From Rhodospirillaceae bacterium (lineage in GTDB: Bacteria > Pseudomonadota > Alphaproteobacteria > UBA8366), in assembly GCA_002716125.1 (NCBI GenBank), contig PAZH01000037.1, positions 1-35,571 on the forward strand: a DNA stretch of 35,571 bases. The letters are read 5' to 3'. Shown here piece by piece: positions 1 to 7,570 of the stretch. The notes beneath the pieces were generated by a model. The model made no database searches. It saw only the letters and a list, made by a program, of their open reading frames with translations, and was not told the origin of the DNA. The position numbers and the translations under genes are program-made. How positions within the stretch are numbered: position 1 is the stretch's first letter; each line of letters begins with the position of its first letter.

Positions 1-222
1 AGGGGCCGTTTGTGCCAAGACCTGATACCCGTGCGCCAATAGCCCGGGCAGGCCGAGCGACTTGCAATACTCCATGTCATAATGAAGCGGCCGGTTATCG
101 CCGCTGACCAACTGGAACGCGTAAAAGAGCGATTCCGTGTGCGTGCGCGACGGCGCCTCCCAAACCTCGCCGACCTTCAGATCTTCGAAATAACGCGGGG
201 TCTTCTTCGTACGACGCGGCAT
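1..222 (-). CDS. MaoC-type acyl dehydratase, N-terminal part (cut by window edge)
   Basis: The first 74 codons of an open frame start at an ATG at 222 and run off the left edge of the window. The visible protein begins MPRRTKKTPRYFEDL and continues with FQLVSGDNRPLHYD and GLPGLLAHGYQ. These are the hot-dog-fold enoyl-CoA hydratase (MaoC) signatures: the S-x-D-x-x-P-x-H catalytic stretch (here SGDNRPLH) followed by the GLPG-LLAHG loop. Such proteins hydrate or dehydrate acyl-CoA or related acids in the cytoplasm. The gene lies 21 bases after the MmgE/PrpD stop, so it is probably the last visible gene of the amidohydrolase-SDR-MmgE operon. The substrate cannot be told from this fragment. Confidence 0.8.
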   Translation of the reverse strand, partial: MPRRTKKTPRYFEDLKVGEVWEAPSRTHTESLFYAFQLVSGDNRPLHYDMEYCKSLGLPGLLAHGYQVLAQTAP

Positions 223-243
223 GAGTTTCTCCAAACGGACTGA

Positions 244-1599
244 CTAATCGCGCAGCAAATCGCCGAGCGAGCGCATGTCTCTTAAAGATTCGAGCGAGCG
301 GACGGCTTCGATGATTCTCTCGAATTTCTCGGCGGACATCGACATGCGGGCGATGTTTCTCGCCTTCGTCTCCAACTCGTCCGCCGTCATCGGATTGCCG
401 GGCGAACCGCGGCAGTCGCGGATCAGCTCTTCCTCGACGCTGCCGTCTTTGAATTTTATCGTGACCCGCGCACCGAGCGTCTCCGGGAACCAGCTCTGCA
501 CCTCTTCATCCGTGTTCGTGAAGATGCGTTCCGCCAGCGCGACGATTTCCGGGTCATGCAGATTCTCTTCCACATAGGCGTCGAAGTCGTTGTTCCCTTT
601 CACCACTTGCAGCGCCAGCGCGTAGTTCATGGAGAACTGAAAGCCGAACATATCCTTCGGCAGACGGATCGAGCCCACCTCGTTGACCGCATGCTGGTTC
701 GAACCGATATCGATCCGCTCGATATCCGCCGCCGCATAGGGCCGCCGCGCGCGGATCGCTTCGATACCGTCGACCGGCGCATGGATCATGCCGTTGCAGC
801 TATATTTTTTTGTCCAGATATCGGCGACGACAAACCGTTCGCCGAGACGGTCGGTAATCACTTCCGGCGTATAGGTGTCGCTGAACGCTTTCATGCCGAG
901 CGGGCCCTCAAGCACGGTCGCCGGACCCGTCAGACCGAGCTGCGCCAGCATGGCCGCCCGAATGCCGCCTTGTGCACCGATCCCGCCGTGATAGCGCTTC
1001 ACTTCGCCGCCGGATTTATAACATTCCGTCACACCGGAACAGAAACTCGCGCTCACCGCCAAGGCATGCACCATCGTGCCCGCGTCGAGCCCCATTAGTT
1101 TTCCCGTCGCCGCCACGGATCCCAGCGGTCCAGCCGCCGAGGTCGGATGAAATCCGCGATAGAGCTGCGAAGGCGATAGCGCGTAGCCGCAGCGCCCCAT
1201 CACCTCGTAGCCGGCCACAACCGCGAGCAAAAAATCTTCACCCGAAGATCCGTCCCGTTCCGCAACCGCAAGCGCCGCCGGCACCACGGCGGGACCCGGA
1301 TGCGCCAGCGCCGGCGCATAGACGTCGTCCATCTCAAAGCCGTGGCCGAAGGTTCCGTTAACGAACGCCGCATTCTCCGCCGACACTTTCTCGGGACAAC
1401 ACGCGATGCTCGCTTCCGGTTTGTTAGCCTGCGTCTTCACGTAGTCGACCGCGAGCTTCAGCCAGGGCTTGCGCGACACGCCGATCTGAATGCCCAATTG
1501 ATCGAGGACATGATCCTTCGTGCGCTGGATTAAGTGCGGCGTCAGGTCGGTATATTTCAGACCAGCGACGAAGTCTGCGACCTCGCGGGTCGTGCTCAT
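244..1599 (-). CDS. MmgE/PrpD family protein
   Basis: The 451-residue product matches the MmgE/PrpD family in length and motifs: an N-terminal helical domain with GTFGHGFEMDDV near residue 80 and HPGPAVVPAALA near 100, then the C-terminal cap domain with KKYSCNGMIHAPVDG. The best-known member, PrpD, dehydrates 2-methylcitrate in the propionate pathway; cis-aconitate decarboxylase is another. Most paralogues in alphaproteobacterial catabolic operons have no known substrate, and no prpB or prpC homologue is nearby, so I do not call it PrpD. The ATG start at 1599 lies 3 bases after the SDR stop, which implies co-transcription and translational coupling with that gene. Confidence 0.88.
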   Translation of the reverse strand: MSTTREVADFVAGLKYTDLTPHLIQRTKDHVLDQLGIQIGVSRKPWLKLAVDYVKTQANKPEASIACCPEKVSAENAAFVNGTFGHGFEMDDVYAPALAHPGPAVVPAALAVAERDGSSGEDFLLAVVAGYEVMGRCGYALSPSQLYRGFHPTSAAGPLGSVAATGKLMGLDAGTMVHALAVSASFCSGVTECYKSGGEVKRYHGGIGAQGGIRAAMLAQLGLTGPATVLEGPLGMKAFSDTYTPEVITDRLGERFVVADIWTKKYSCNGMIHAPVDGIEAIRARRPYAAADIERIDIGSNQHAVNEVGSIRLPKDMFGFQFSMNYALALQVVKGNNDFDAYVEENLHDPEIVALAERIFTNTDEEVQSWFPETLGARVTIKFKDGSVEEELIRDCRGSPGNPMTADELETKARNIARMSMSAEKFERIIEAVRSLESLRDMRSLGDLLRD

Positions 1600-1602
1600 G
1601 CG

Positions 1603-2400
1603 CTACCCCCCGACTGACCGCATCAGACGGCCGTTCCGCTTGGTGATCAACTGCCGGGCCTCGTCCTCATGGCTGAAGACATAGAGGGCGCCGTCTTCGA
1701 TACCGGCAATCACTTTTGCCGCCACATCGGCAGGTTCCTGCACATTCTCGGCGATACGTCGATCCATCGGTGCATCCGCGCTCTCTTTCCGAAACGCAGC
1801 CGGCCGGTTCGTATTGGTAAAGATGCCGGTCTCGACCTGCCCCGGACACAACATAGAGACGCCAATCTTCGTGTTGCGCAGATCACGCGCCAGGCTTTCG
1901 GTCAGCCCGACAACGGCGAACTTCGACGTGTTATAGACGCCGTATCCGTCACCCGCGAAATGGCCGGCCTCCGAAGCTGTATTGACGATATGGCCTTCCT
2001 CGCCGGAGCCGCGCATCCGCGGCACGAAGGCCCGGACGCCGTTAATGACGCCCCAGACATTCACGCCCATAATCCATTCCCAGTCTTTGCGCTCGGCATC
2101 CAGCATGTTGCCGCGGATCAAGACGCCCGCATTGTTGCAAACCACGTGGACCGCGCCAAAACGATCCCAGGCCGCATCTGCCAGCGCCTGTACCTGGCCT
2201 TCGTCCGTAACGTCGGTCGTCACGGCGATGGCCTCCGTGCCGGCTGCCTCGACGTCGGCGCGTGCGGCTTCGAGTGCATTCGCCTCCACATCGGCGAGAA
2301 CGACCTTGGCCCCGCGCGCCGCAAACGCCAGCGACAGCGCTTTACCGATCCCGCTCGCCGCGCCTGTGACAACCGCGGTCTTTCCGTTGAAATCTTTCAT
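1603..2400 (-). CDS. SDR family NAD(P)-dependent oxidoreductase
   Basis: A classical short-chain dehydrogenase of 265 residues. The Rossmann glycine motif TGAASGIG is at residues 12-19, the structural NNAG at 89-92, and the catalytic Ser143, Tyr156 and Lys160 (YNTSK) are all present. The aspartate in VVLADVE after the second strand suggests NAD(H) preference, which is inference. It would oxidise or reduce a hydroxyl/keto substrate in the cytoplasm. An AAGAGGAAA ribosome site precedes the ATG. It is preceded by an amidohydrolase and followed after 3 bases by MmgE/PrpD, so the three probably act on one pathway. The C-terminal extension after residue 235 is longer than in minimal SDRs. The substrate is unknown. 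Confidence 0.9.
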   Translation of the reverse strand: MKDFNGKTAVVTGAASGIGKALSLAFAARGAKVVLADVEANALEAARADVEAAGTEAIAVTTDVTDEGQVQALADAAWDRFGAVHVVCNNAGVLIRGNMLDAERKDWEWIMGVNVWGVINGVRAFVPRMRGSGEEGHIVNTASEAGHFAGDGYGVYNTSKFAVVGLTESLARDLRNTKIGVSMLCPGQVETGIFTNTNRPAAFRKESADAPMDRRIAENVQEPADVAAKVIAGIEDGALYVFSHEDEARQLITKRNGRLMRSVGG

Positions 2401-2419
2401 TGTTTCCTCTTGCTAGTTC

Positions 2420-2490
2420 GTCATTCCCGCGAAAGCGGGAATCCGGCATACGCGTTCGAGCTTCTGGATCCCCGCCTTCGCAGGGATGAC
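2420..2490. repeat. Paired intergenic palindromes, family 1 (CATTCCCGC type)
   Basis: In the gap between the amidohydrolase stop and the SDR start lies a short palindrome (TCATTCCCGCGAAAGCGGGA), then about 20 bases, then an imperfect inverted copy ending CAGGGATGAC. Each arm can fold alone and the two can fold on each other. The same family recurs at 26741-26917 and 31001-31074. Such elements are common between alphaproteobacterial genes. Here it sits inside a likely operon, so it may act as an mRNA-stabilising or attenuating hairpin; that role is inference. Confidence 0.8.
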
Positions 2491-2495
2491 AATTG

Positions 2496-3962
2496 TTAGT
2501 TCAATCGCCCGTCCGCCTTCATCTTTTCGACTTCGGCCTCGACCCGCGTCCCCTTGAAGAAATCCGGATTCATACCGGCGTGAAGGCGGGCGGGATTGGT
2601 GAACATAAAGTCCTTAAAATCGTCGTTATTGAGATGACCGTCCTCAACTAATTCATAGGCCTCGGAGACACATTCCCGCATATCCGGCACATCCCAGTGG
2701 GAGATATCGGACGAGAACATGGCGTTGAAATGCCGGTCCCTCTCACCCTGGAAGGCGGTAGCGTTGATCTTGTCGTCCGCTTCACAGCCAAAGAAAAAGT
2801 TCCGAAACTGGGCGCGGATTTCGTCTCTGGTCTCGCATCCGCATGCGGCGAATTCATCCAGCTCCTCCGGGTTCTCGAAGTCCGCCTTCAGACTGTCCAA
2901 ATAGTCCGTGAACGTGTCTTCCTTTCCGTCGATCATTTCCTTGCCGAACTCACGGAAGAGGTCCGCCAATGCGTCGGTATCCAGATTCTTCGGATCATAA
3001 TTGGAAATCGCGTTCTTATTTCGCTTCTCCCAATGTTCCATGATGTCGGCAAGTAGATTCACGGCCCAGCCGACACCGCCCTCTAAGAAGCCGAATTTCA
3101 GATCCGGAAAGCGCTTCGCGACACCGCCGAGGAAGACCGCCTTACAGAAGGCGTGATTGGCGTGGTTGAAACTACCGATGTGATTGTAGACGTAACTTGA
3201 GATCGACTTCATGCTACCGATCCCTTGATGGCCCGCATGCGACGTCGGCGCCACCTTGTGCTCGACGCATTTGGCCCAGAACGGGTCGTAGTCGAATTTG
3301 CTATCCATCGCCATGTGGTCGTACCACATCGCGTGACGCGCCCATTCCGGCGCCTCCTGCTCGACCTGTGGGATATAACGGTGAACATTGCCGGAGATCA
3401 TGATGCCCTTCAGCCCCAACTCGCCGATTGCGTAATCCAGCTCAGCGACGCCTTCTTCCGGTGTTGTTGTCGGAATGGCCGCGACCGGCGCCATCCGGTC
3501 GGAAAATTCCGCCCAAACAGTTGCGTTCATCTTGTTGAGCGCACGACAGGCGGCTTGCCGGACCTCGTCGTTTTTGATGAAAAGCATGTCGAGACCAAGG
3601 GTCGGATACAGCACGCTGAAATCCACGCCCAACTCGTCCATTCGCCGGTAGAGGAGTCGCGGGAGCATCGACGTCGCGCGGTCCTGTACGAGCTTTGTCG
3701 GCAAGGCATAAAAAGGGCGCCGCCATCGGAGTTGGTGCTGGCGCTGTTCGCGCGACATATTGTGCCATGCTGACGGCGACATCCGGATTTCGCCGATCCG
3801 GTTTTGCCGGAAAGTCTCCACCATCGACGCCCCGCCGACCTCTTCGACGAAGTCCATGTAGTAGGGCATGAATTCGATATAGTGCCCGTCGCAATCGAGC
3901 ACCGGGTGGTTCAATTTCGAACGAATTTCCTCTGAGGGAGACGTCTCGGCCGCTGCACTCAT
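2496..3962 (-). CDS. Amidohydrolase family metal-dependent hydrolase (Amidohydro_2 type)
   Basis: A 488-residue TIM-barrel amidohydrolase of the ACMSD/LigW-like class. The N-terminal metal motif is the DCDGHY segment near residues 24-29, further motifs are SHAGHQGIGS mid-protein and a late SSDISHWDVPD segment carrying the final aspartate. Relatives decarboxylate or hydrolyse aromatic and carboxylic substrates in the cytoplasm. A GTG precedes the ATG at 3962, but the AGGA ribosome site fits the ATG better. It appears to be the first gene of the operon with SDR, MmgE/PrpD and MaoC, separated from the SDR by a palindrome. The length exceeds small decarboxylases (about 330), matching a subgroup common in Alphaproteobacteria. 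The substrate is not known. Confidence 0.85.
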   Translation of the reverse strand: MSAAAETSPSEEIRSKLNHPVLDCDGHYIEFMPYYMDFVEEVGGASMVETFRQNRIGEIRMSPSAWHNMSREQRQHQLRWRRPFYALPTKLVQDRATSMLPRLLYRRMDELGVDFSVLYPTLGLDMLFIKNDEVRQAACRALNKMNATVWAEFSDRMAPVAAIPTTTPEEGVAELDYAIGELGLKGIMISGNVHRYIPQVEQEAPEWARHAMWYDHMAMDSKFDYDPFWAKCVEHKVAPTSHAGHQGIGSMKSISSYVYNHIGSFNHANHAFCKAVFLGGVAKRFPDLKFGFLEGGVGWAVNLLADIMEHWEKRNKNAISNYDPKNLDTDALADLFREFGKEMIDGKEDTFTDYLDSLKADFENPEELDEFAACGCETRDEIRAQFRNFFFGCEADDKINATAFQGERDRHFNAMFSSDISHWDVPDMRECVSEAYELVEDGHLNNDDFKDFMFTNPARLHAGMNPDFFKGTRVEAEVEKMKADGRLN

Positions 3963-4112
3963 CACTCTGTCCTCATCAAAATCGGGAAAAGACCCACTCT
4001 AGAATGATGTTGTGGCCTGCGGTTCGGCGGGCAAGCCCACGAGAGGCTGGTCATCCGAGCTTCAACGGCCGATGCTAACAATACGAAACAACGGCTCGGG
4101 GAGAACACGGAG

Positions 4113-4967
4113 ATGGTGGGAGAAGTCTGGCAAATCGGTGACGTGAAGATCACGCGGATCGTCGAGATTGAGGCGACCGGCGGTATGAGCCGTATCATCC
4201 CCGATGCAAAGCGCGAACTCGTGCGTGAGATCGAGTGGCTGTATCCGCATTTCAGCGATGAAGAAGGCCGCATGCGGGGCGCCATCCATGCACTGATCGT
4301 CGATACGCCGGATCGCAATATTGTCGTCGACACCTGTATCGGCAACGACAAGGAACGTGCGGTCCCGGCGTGGAACAATCTACAGACATCGTTCCTTTCC
4401 GACTTTGCCGAAGCCGGCTATCCCCGCGAGAGCATCGACAACGTGATGTGTACGCATCTGCATGTCGACCATGTCGGCTGGAACACAATGCTCGTCGACG
4501 GCAAATGGGTTCCAACTTTCGAGAACGCCCGTTATCTCTACGGCGAGACCGAGTTCGAGCATTGGCGCGGCGAAGGCGAAGGCGACTACGGGCCGTTACT
4601 CGCCGATTCGATTATGCCGGTCTTCGATGCGGGCTTGGTCGATCTCGTTCAGCAGGACCAACAGATTTGCCCTGAGATACGATTGGTGCCGACACCGGGA
4701 CACACGCCGGGGCATGCCAGCGTGATGATCGAATCCAAGGGCGAGAGCGCATTGATTACCGGCGATTTTCTCCACCATCCCTGCCAATTCGCACACCCGG
4801 AATGGAGTTCTTCGCCCGATGTCGACCGGCCCCAGGCCATTGCCACACGCCGCGCAATGTATGAGAAGCTTGCTGGCTCGCCGACGCTGGTCATCGGAAC
4901 CCATTTCGCCACACCGACAGCCGGGCATCTGGTCAAAGACGGCGACACCTATCGGCTCGACGTTTGA
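4113..4967 (+). CDS. MBL-fold metallo-hydrolase
   Basis: A 284-residue metallo-beta-lactamase-fold protein. The zinc motif HLHVDHVGWN (His115, His117, Asp119, His120) is intact, followed by GHTPGHASV and an ITGDFLHHP segment supplying the bridging aspartate, and a late THFATPTAGH. The family hydrolyses ester, thioester or lactone bonds with two metal ions. The layout resembles the quorum-quenching lactonase subgroup, but the same architecture is common in catabolic operons, so a specific substrate is not claimed. The start at 4113 was chosen because it begins just before the conserved VGEVWQIGDVKI strand. The aldo/keto reductase begins 4 bases after its stop. A second, related MBL gene lies at 13780-14658. 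Confidence 0.88.
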   Translation: MVGEVWQIGDVKITRIVEIEATGGMSRIIPDAKRELVREIEWLYPHFSDEEGRMRGAIHALIVDTPDRNIVVDTCIGNDKERAVPAWNNLQTSFLSDFAEAGYPRESIDNVMCTHLHVDHVGWNTMLVDGKWVPTFENARYLYGETEFEHWRGEGEGDYGPLLADSIMPVFDAGLVDLVQQDQQICPEIRLVPTPGHTPGHASVMIESKGESALITGDFLHHPCQFAHPEWSSSPDVDRPQAIATRRAMYEKLAGSPTLVIGTHFATPTAGHLVKDGDTYRLDV

Positions 4968-4971
4968 TTCG

Positions 4972-6000
4972 ATGGACCCGTTTGCGACACGCAAAATCGG
5001 GCGAACCGATATCGAGGTTACGCTCCTAGGCCTTGGCGGCGGCACGCTCGGCGATCCGGACGAAATTATCTCCGAGGCGCAAGCTGAAGCGACGCTTGAA
5101 GCCGCCTATGACGAAGGCGTTCGGCTTTTCGATACCGCCCCGTGGTACGGCAATACGAAGAGCGAACACCGCGTCGGCCATCACTTGCGACAACGCCCAC
5201 GGAAGGATTTTCGACTAACGACGAAGGTCGGCCGAATCTATTCGCGTCCTTCCGATCCGGAAAGTTTCGACTTTCCACGATGGAAGGGCGGGCTTCATTT
5301 CGACCTTCGCTTCGATTACACGCGGGACGGCGTCTTACGCTCTTACGAGCAAAGCCTGCAGCGTCTTGGTATCAACACCGTCGATGCGCTCGTTATTCAT
5401 GATCTCGATTGGCGACATCAAAAATCGGAAGAAGGCGTGCAAGCGGCCTTCAAACAATTGATCGACGGCGGTGGCTTCGCGGCGCTGGCCGAATTGCGGT
5501 CTTCGGGCGAGATCGGCGCAATCGGTGCCGGTATGAACTTTACCGGATTGATCCCCCGGTTTCTGGAATATTGCGACATCGACTACTTCTTGATGGCGAT
5601 GCCTTATACCCTCCTCGATCAACCGGCGCTGGGTGAGGACCTGCCGCTTTGCCAAGAGCGTGGCGTCGGAATCGTCATCGGTGCGGTTTTCGCCTCCGGC
5701 ATCCTGGCGACGGGACCGCGAGACGGCGCGCTCTATGCCTACCAACCAGCGGAACGCGAAATCATGACGAAGGCGCGCGGCATTGCCGACATTTGCGACA
5801 GACACGGCGTGCCCTTAGCCGCCGCTGCATTACAATTCCCGTTGCATCATCCGGCGGTCGCGACCGTCATTCCAGGCGCAAACAGCCCGGAACAAGTCCG
5901 CGCCAATGTCGCGGCTATGCGGCACAATATTCCGGACGATTTGTGGGCGGAGATGAAAGACGCCGGCCTCCTCCGCGCCGATTCACCGACACCTCGTTAG
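4972..6000 (+). CDS. Aldo/keto reductase
   Basis: A 342-residue aldo/keto reductase. The catalytic tetrad is visible: Asp54 and Tyr59 (FDTAPWYG), Lys85 (TTKVGR) and His143 (VIHDLD). The C-terminal PGANSPEQVRANV stretch is the NAD(P)-binding region. It resembles the subgroup containing L-fucose/D-threo-aldose dehydrogenases and pyridoxal 4-dehydrogenase. The frame stays open upstream to about 4819, but the ATG at 4972 is preferred: it lies 4 bases after the MBL stop and begins the conserved DPFATRKIGRT strand. It is co-transcribed with the MBL hydrolase, which suggests sequential lactone/aldehyde chemistry (inference). Its last bases overlap the end of the convergent MaoC-like gene. Confidence 0.9.
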   Translation: MDPFATRKIGRTDIEVTLLGLGGGTLGDPDEIISEAQAEATLEAAYDEGVRLFDTAPWYGNTKSEHRVGHHLRQRPRKDFRLTTKVGRIYSRPSDPESFDFPRWKGGLHFDLRFDYTRDGVLRSYEQSLQRLGINTVDALVIHDLDWRHQKSEEGVQAAFKQLIDGGGFAALAELRSSGEIGAIGAGMNFTGLIPRFLEYCDIDYFLMAMPYTLLDQPALGEDLPLCQERGVGIVIGAVFASGILATGPRDGALYAYQPAEREIMTKARGIADICDRHGVPLAAAALQFPLHHPAVATVIPGANSPEQVRANVAAMRHNIPDDLWAEMKDAGLLRADSPTPR

Positions 6001-6443
6001 GTGCCGAGTTCCTCGGCCTCGTAGCAATCCGTGACGACTGCCTGAACCACTTCGTCGCCGTTTGCCTGATTGATCAGGTTTATCGAGACGGTCACAAATG
6101 TCGCGCCGAAACGCGTCCGCACGTCAACGATCGTGGCGGCGAGACCGAGCGTATCCCCCGAAACCACCGGCTTCTTGAAACGAATGTTTTCGTATTTCAC
6201 GGTTAAACATCGCGAGTACCGATCGACCACGACACATTCACGCAACAAGCGGGGCACCAAAGCGATCAATAGATTGCCCGGCACAGTACGCGGTTTCGCC
6301 GCGCTGCTGTGAATCCATTGCGGGTCGCGCGATATCTCGGTGAATGCATCGATCATCGCATCGTCGACGATGATTTGCGTCGGCGACGTCACGACCGCGT
6401 TGACGTGATCCACAAGCAGTTCCGGGCGTTCTACATGGATCAT
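5997..6443 (-). CDS. MaoC-like hot-dog-fold hydratase
   Basis: A 148-residue MaoC-like protein. The catalytic stretch FTEISRDPQWIH keeps the Asp and His of the R-hydratase motif (F-x-x-x-S-x-D-x-x-x-x-H). It is followed by GNLLIALVPRLL and the KPVVSGDTL strand typical of the hot-dog fold. It likely hydrates an enoyl-CoA made by the upstream ligase and used by the thiolase. The ATG at 6443 overlaps the thiolase stop by ATGA; the longer frame upstream is only the thiolase read in another frame. Its stop overlaps the convergent aldo/keto reductase stop by 4 bases. The substrate is unknown. Confidence 0.82.
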   Translation of the reverse strand: MIHVERPELLVDHVNAVVTSPTQIIVDDAMIDAFTEISRDPQWIHSSAAKPRTVPGNLLIALVPRLLRECVVVDRYSRCLTVKYENIRFKKPVVSGDTLGLAATIVDVRTRFGATFVTVSINLINQANGDEVVQAVVTDCYEAEELGT

Positions 6444-7570
6444 ATCTCGCACGCGCCCCGGAAGATCATCGCGCTGCCGATGCCACCGGCTGCCGCAATC
6501 GCCGCCAAACCGACCGCATCGGAAGCCGACTGCTTCAAGTCGTGAAACAACCGGACCGCCAGGATCGCACCGGACGCGCCGATCGGATGTCCGCGCGCCA
6601 ATGCGCCGCCCCGTCGATTGACGCATTCGGGATCAAGTCCAATCCCCTCCACACATGCGATCGCCTGAACGGCAAAGGCCTCCATCATCTCGACAGCCGT
6701 AATTTCCGACGCCTCCAGTCCGGACCGCTTCAAGAGTGACGCGGCGGCGGCGACCGGTGCCAGTGCCGGGCACATAGGATCCCCTCCCAGACTTTGTGAG
6801 CCGTCGACTACCACTCTCGGCCGATCCCCGAGCCATCGCTTGCTGACAACCAAAACCGCGGCCGCCGCATCCGCTTCAACCGCCGTGGTTGCCGCCGTGA
6901 CGCCAAAGGCTTCTTGACCGGAGAGCGTGTTCAGACGGGCACAGGTCTTGGCCGCGAGATTGCGGGTAAACTCGTCCTTTTCGTGCCCGCACATAGGCAC
7001 GATCTCCTCGGGCAACCGGTGGTCGTCTCTTGCCTTTCGATGGCTTTCGATCGCGAAAGCTTCTTGCGCCTGCCGGGTCAGCTTCATGCGCGCCGCAAGG
7101 TCCGCCGCCGATTCCAACATGTCCGGATCCCGGTCCGGCCAAGGGGTGAAGGGCGGTCGCGCGTATTCGACCGGCTGTTCCACAGGCGAGCCGGGCCGGC
7201 GTTGTCGGATCGGCGCGCGGCTATAGCTTTCGACGCCGCCGGCGACGACGACATCGGCCTCCCCTGAGACGATCAACGAACGCGCCAAGGCAATCGCGTC
7301 CAAGCCGGCGCAACATTGGCTGTCGACGGTTAAAGCCGGCACGCGTTCGGGCAAGTCGGCCGCCAGTGCAGCCACGCGCGTCGGGTTACCGCCGCCATAG
7401 AGTGCGTTCCCCATGATGACGGCATCGACCGCCGTATGCGGAATATCGGCATCGTTGAGGACGGCCTGAATGACCGGTGCGGCAAGATCGGCGATTTCCG
7501 TCCCGGCGAACCAACCGCCGCGCACGCCGACCGGTGTCCGGCGTCCGGATACGATATAGGCGTCGCTCAT
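6440..7570 (-). CDS. Thiolase family protein with degenerate active site
   Basis: A 376-residue thiolase-superfamily protein. The acyl-accepting cysteine is present (DSQCCAGLDAI, Cys86), as is the C-terminal histidine loop (GGALARGHPIGASGA, His328). Two catalytic positions differ from classical thiolases: the NEAF asparagine is methionine (MMEAF, residue 296), and the second cysteine of the C-terminal C-x-G motif is alanine (Ala359, in AIAAAGGIGSA). Canonical thiolases use that cysteine as the acid/base. It may still hold acyl groups, act as a non-decarboxylating condensing enzyme, or be a carrier-like partner. The start at 7570 overlaps the ligase stop by ATGA and begins the conserved AYIVSGRRTPVG strand. 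Confidence 0.85.
   Translation of the reverse strand: MSDAYIVSGRRTPVGVRGGWFAGTEIADLAAPVIQAVLNDADIPHTAVDAVIMGNALYGGGNPTRVAALAADLPERVPALTVDSQCCAGLDAIALARSLIVSGEADVVVAGGVESYSRAPIRQRRPGSPVEQPVEYARPPFTPWPDRDPDMLESAADLAARMKLTRQAQEAFAIESHRKARDDHRLPEEIVPMCGHEKDEFTRNLAAKTCARLNTLSGQEAFGVTAATTAVEADAAAAVLVVSKRWLGDRPRVVVDGSQSLGGDPMCPALAPVAAAASLLKRSGLEASEITAVEMMEAFAVQAIACVEGIGLDPECVNRRGGALARGHPIGASGAILAVRLFHDLKQSASDAVGLAAIAAAGGIGSAMIFRGACEI

Noticed and set aside
244..1599. Calling the MmgE/PrpD protein 2-methylcitrate dehydratase.
   Set aside because: No methylcitrate cycle genes are in the window, and the family has many members with other or unknown substrates.
4113..4967. Calling the MBL proteins acyl-homoserine-lactone lactonases.
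   Set aside because: The zinc motif is shared by many MBL enzymes. No quorum-sensing gene is nearby, so only the fold is called.
4819..4971. N-terminal extension of the aldo/keto reductase.
   Set aside because: It lies inside the MBL gene in another frame and has no similarity to the family. ATG 4972 fits the operon spacing.
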